Position numbers and translations under genes: made by a program. A stretch of 64,000 nt of DNA from Ruegeria sp. R13_0 (GTDB lineage: Bacteria > Pseudomonadota > Alphaproteobacteria > Rhodobacterales > Rhodobacteraceae). Below are positions 62,943 through 64,000 of the stretch, piece after piece. Position 1 is the stretch's first letter; every line of letters begins with the position of its first letter. The stretch is taken from assembly GCF_017743995.1 (NCBI RefSeq), contig NZ_JAGHRB010000002.1:62001-126000 (forward strand), given 5' to 3'. The notes below the pieces were generated by a model. It had not been told where the DNA came from, ran no database searches, and saw nothing but the letters and a program-made list of their open reading frames with translations.

Positions 62943-64000
62943 TTAGCCCATGTTGCGTTGCCCCCTATTCAGGGTCGTTCCGGATTTGATCCGGATTATA
63001 CGGATATTCGGGCGGGATTCTTTGGAGAACAAGCCTTTAGAAACCGAAAAGCCGCTGACCGGGCTGGCACCCGCATCAACGGCCAAATCGAAAAGTCTGT
63101 ACGGGATGGACAAGGTCTTCATGTAGTCGGTGTAAAGGTTGTCTAAGAACATGGTCGCCACGATGTCCACGATGTCCTGTCCTGCACCACTCAAACCGGA
63201 CAGATTCGGAATCGTACTCCTGTCAAATAGGTCAACGAACGTGGTGGTATTCTCGGGATTGGTCTCGAAGATCATTAGGTCACGAAGCAAGGTCAGAACC
63301 GAGACAACGCTGTCGTTCTTACCTAGCGCCGAGTAGACGTCGAAGACGTCATTTATCGAGGGCGCGTGTCCTTGTGCGCAGGACTGGTACGCCTGCATGA
63401 CGCTCGAATAGAGATCGTTTCTTTGTACTTGTCCGATGCCGGTGATTCGCCTCAGTAGGTCGCAGAAGAAATTCGCACGTCGCACACGTTCGATTTGCAC
63501 GGCCATGCGGTCATCGGTGTCAACGCCAAGGGCAAAGAAGTTGATTGGCAGTGGTGATTTCGAGGGGTCCAGAATCTTGGCTCCCATCACCTCGGGAAAC
63601 TCTCCCTCTGAGTAGTCGCGCTTTTAGTCAAAGATGAACACCTTGGGAGAATGCCCACGGTTCCACGGCGCCTATCGCGAAAGTTGGAATACTAACGACT
63701 TGAGGAACGGCGTCTTGCCGGTGCCGAGGTCGCCCACGACCCCGACGTTCAGCTGGTTGAGAGAGGTTTCACTGGGCCGGAAACTCACCGGCTCCAGCGC
63801 GGTCCCACGTGGACGGTGCCCAACGAGCACGTCGATACCAAGGGACGCCTCTTCAACTTTCTCCACCCCGTCACCAGATGACTCCTCTTCTTCTTGTTCC
63901 TTCTCCACAACTTCGAGTCCGACGACTGCATATTTTTTTCCGCAATTTGCTGATCGTCAGAGGGCAGGGAGTCATCCTCCCGCGCGTCGATGGGCTTATC
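62943..64000 (-). pseudogene. Decayed DptH/HerA-like ATPase gene (phosphorothioate-linked restriction)
   Basis: One minus-strand frame with several lesions. Going 5' to 3': at 63933-63939 a run of seven A (minus strand) changes frame, so that the upstream frame DDSLPSDDQQIAEK no longer joins the downstream KYAVVGLEVVEKEQEEEE; the Walker A VVGDLGTGKTPFLKSLVFQ is intact; then TAG at 63672-63674 and TAA at 63624-63626 interrupt it. The TAA replaces the Tyr expected in the motif FIFD(Y)KRDYS. The frame continues through GAKILDPSKSPLPINFFALG and IPNLSGLSGAGQDIVDIVAT. It ends before any Walker B, truncated 14 bases from tRNA-Pro. The wording matches DptH-type HerA/FtsK ATPases of dptFGH systems as I remember them. 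dptF and dptG would lie outside the window. Composition looks less GC-rich than its neighbours. Confidence 0.75.

Noticed and set aside
63672-63908. Separate small gene encoding a P-loop protein
   Set aside because: It is in the same frame as 62943-63590 with only two stops between, and the intervening codons read as conserved protein; it is one broken gene.

Overview
The window is about 64 kb of high-GC DNA with tightly packed, mostly ATGA-overlapping operons. It looks like a chromosome segment of a marine Roseobacter-group alphaproteobacterium (Rhodobacteraceae). The evidence is the bioBFDAGC operon with BioR-type boxes, the hutF/hutG histidine route, Na+-NQR, a DUF6478-type protein, a sphingosine-phosphate-lyase-like PLP enzyme and a tRNA-Pro(CGG) junction. 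I cannot name the genus from sequence alone.

Layout. 1-3.6 kb (minus): iron-dependent alcohol dehydrogenase (cut by the window edge), aldehyde dehydrogenase and a glutamine-synthetase-family ligase, which together suggest gamma-glutamylation catabolism of an amine. 3.7-9.2 kb (minus): complete biotin operon bioB-F-D-A-G-C with two BioR-like operators at its head. 9.3-16.7 kb: histidine utilisation, hutI-H-G-U (minus) divergent from hutF-hutC (plus), with a perfect 20-bp palindrome between them. 16.7-25 kb: an OxyR-like LysR regulator, then a type I secretion cassette made of a 1,245-residue repeat/RTX/CHRD surface protein, its ABC exporter and its membrane-fusion protein. The non-coding DNA in front of the surface-protein gene holds phased direct repeats and a large leader hairpin. 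25-32 kb: TetR and an AEC transporter, S-formylglutathione hydrolase, pyridine nucleotide transhydrogenase, a YaiI-like protein, an MFS transporter and zapE. 32-38.4 kb (minus): folC-accD, a CPBP protease and a very unusual degenerate ABC protein fused to a cyclic-nucleotide-binding-like domain. 38.6-41.4 kb: two Roseobacter-type hypothetical proteins and a DHA2-type efflux pump. 41.4-45.4 kb (minus): gpmI-envC-ctpA. 45.7-50 kb: DUF819 membrane protein with an S1P-lyase-like enzyme, convergent with a phosphonate-monoester-hydrolase-like sulfatase. 50-61.4 kb (minus): Na+-NQR genes nqrABCDEF, and separately apbE and nqrM, split by a plus-strand CBS gene, a phosphatase and a nucleotide-sugar pair. 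61.6-62.9 kb: an RNA methyltransferase and tRNA-Pro. 62.9-64 kb: the decayed end of a DptH/HerA-like ATPase gene, starting 14 bases from the tRNA, which looks like the edge of a genomic island.

The items most worth a second look are: the ATPase-dead ABC/cNMP-domain protein; the multiply broken dptH-like gene at the tRNA; the leader structure and phased repeats before the secreted repeat protein; a two-copy intergenic element that couples hairpins to one conserved block; and a hairpin that buries the Shine-Dalgarno sequence of the sulfatase gene.
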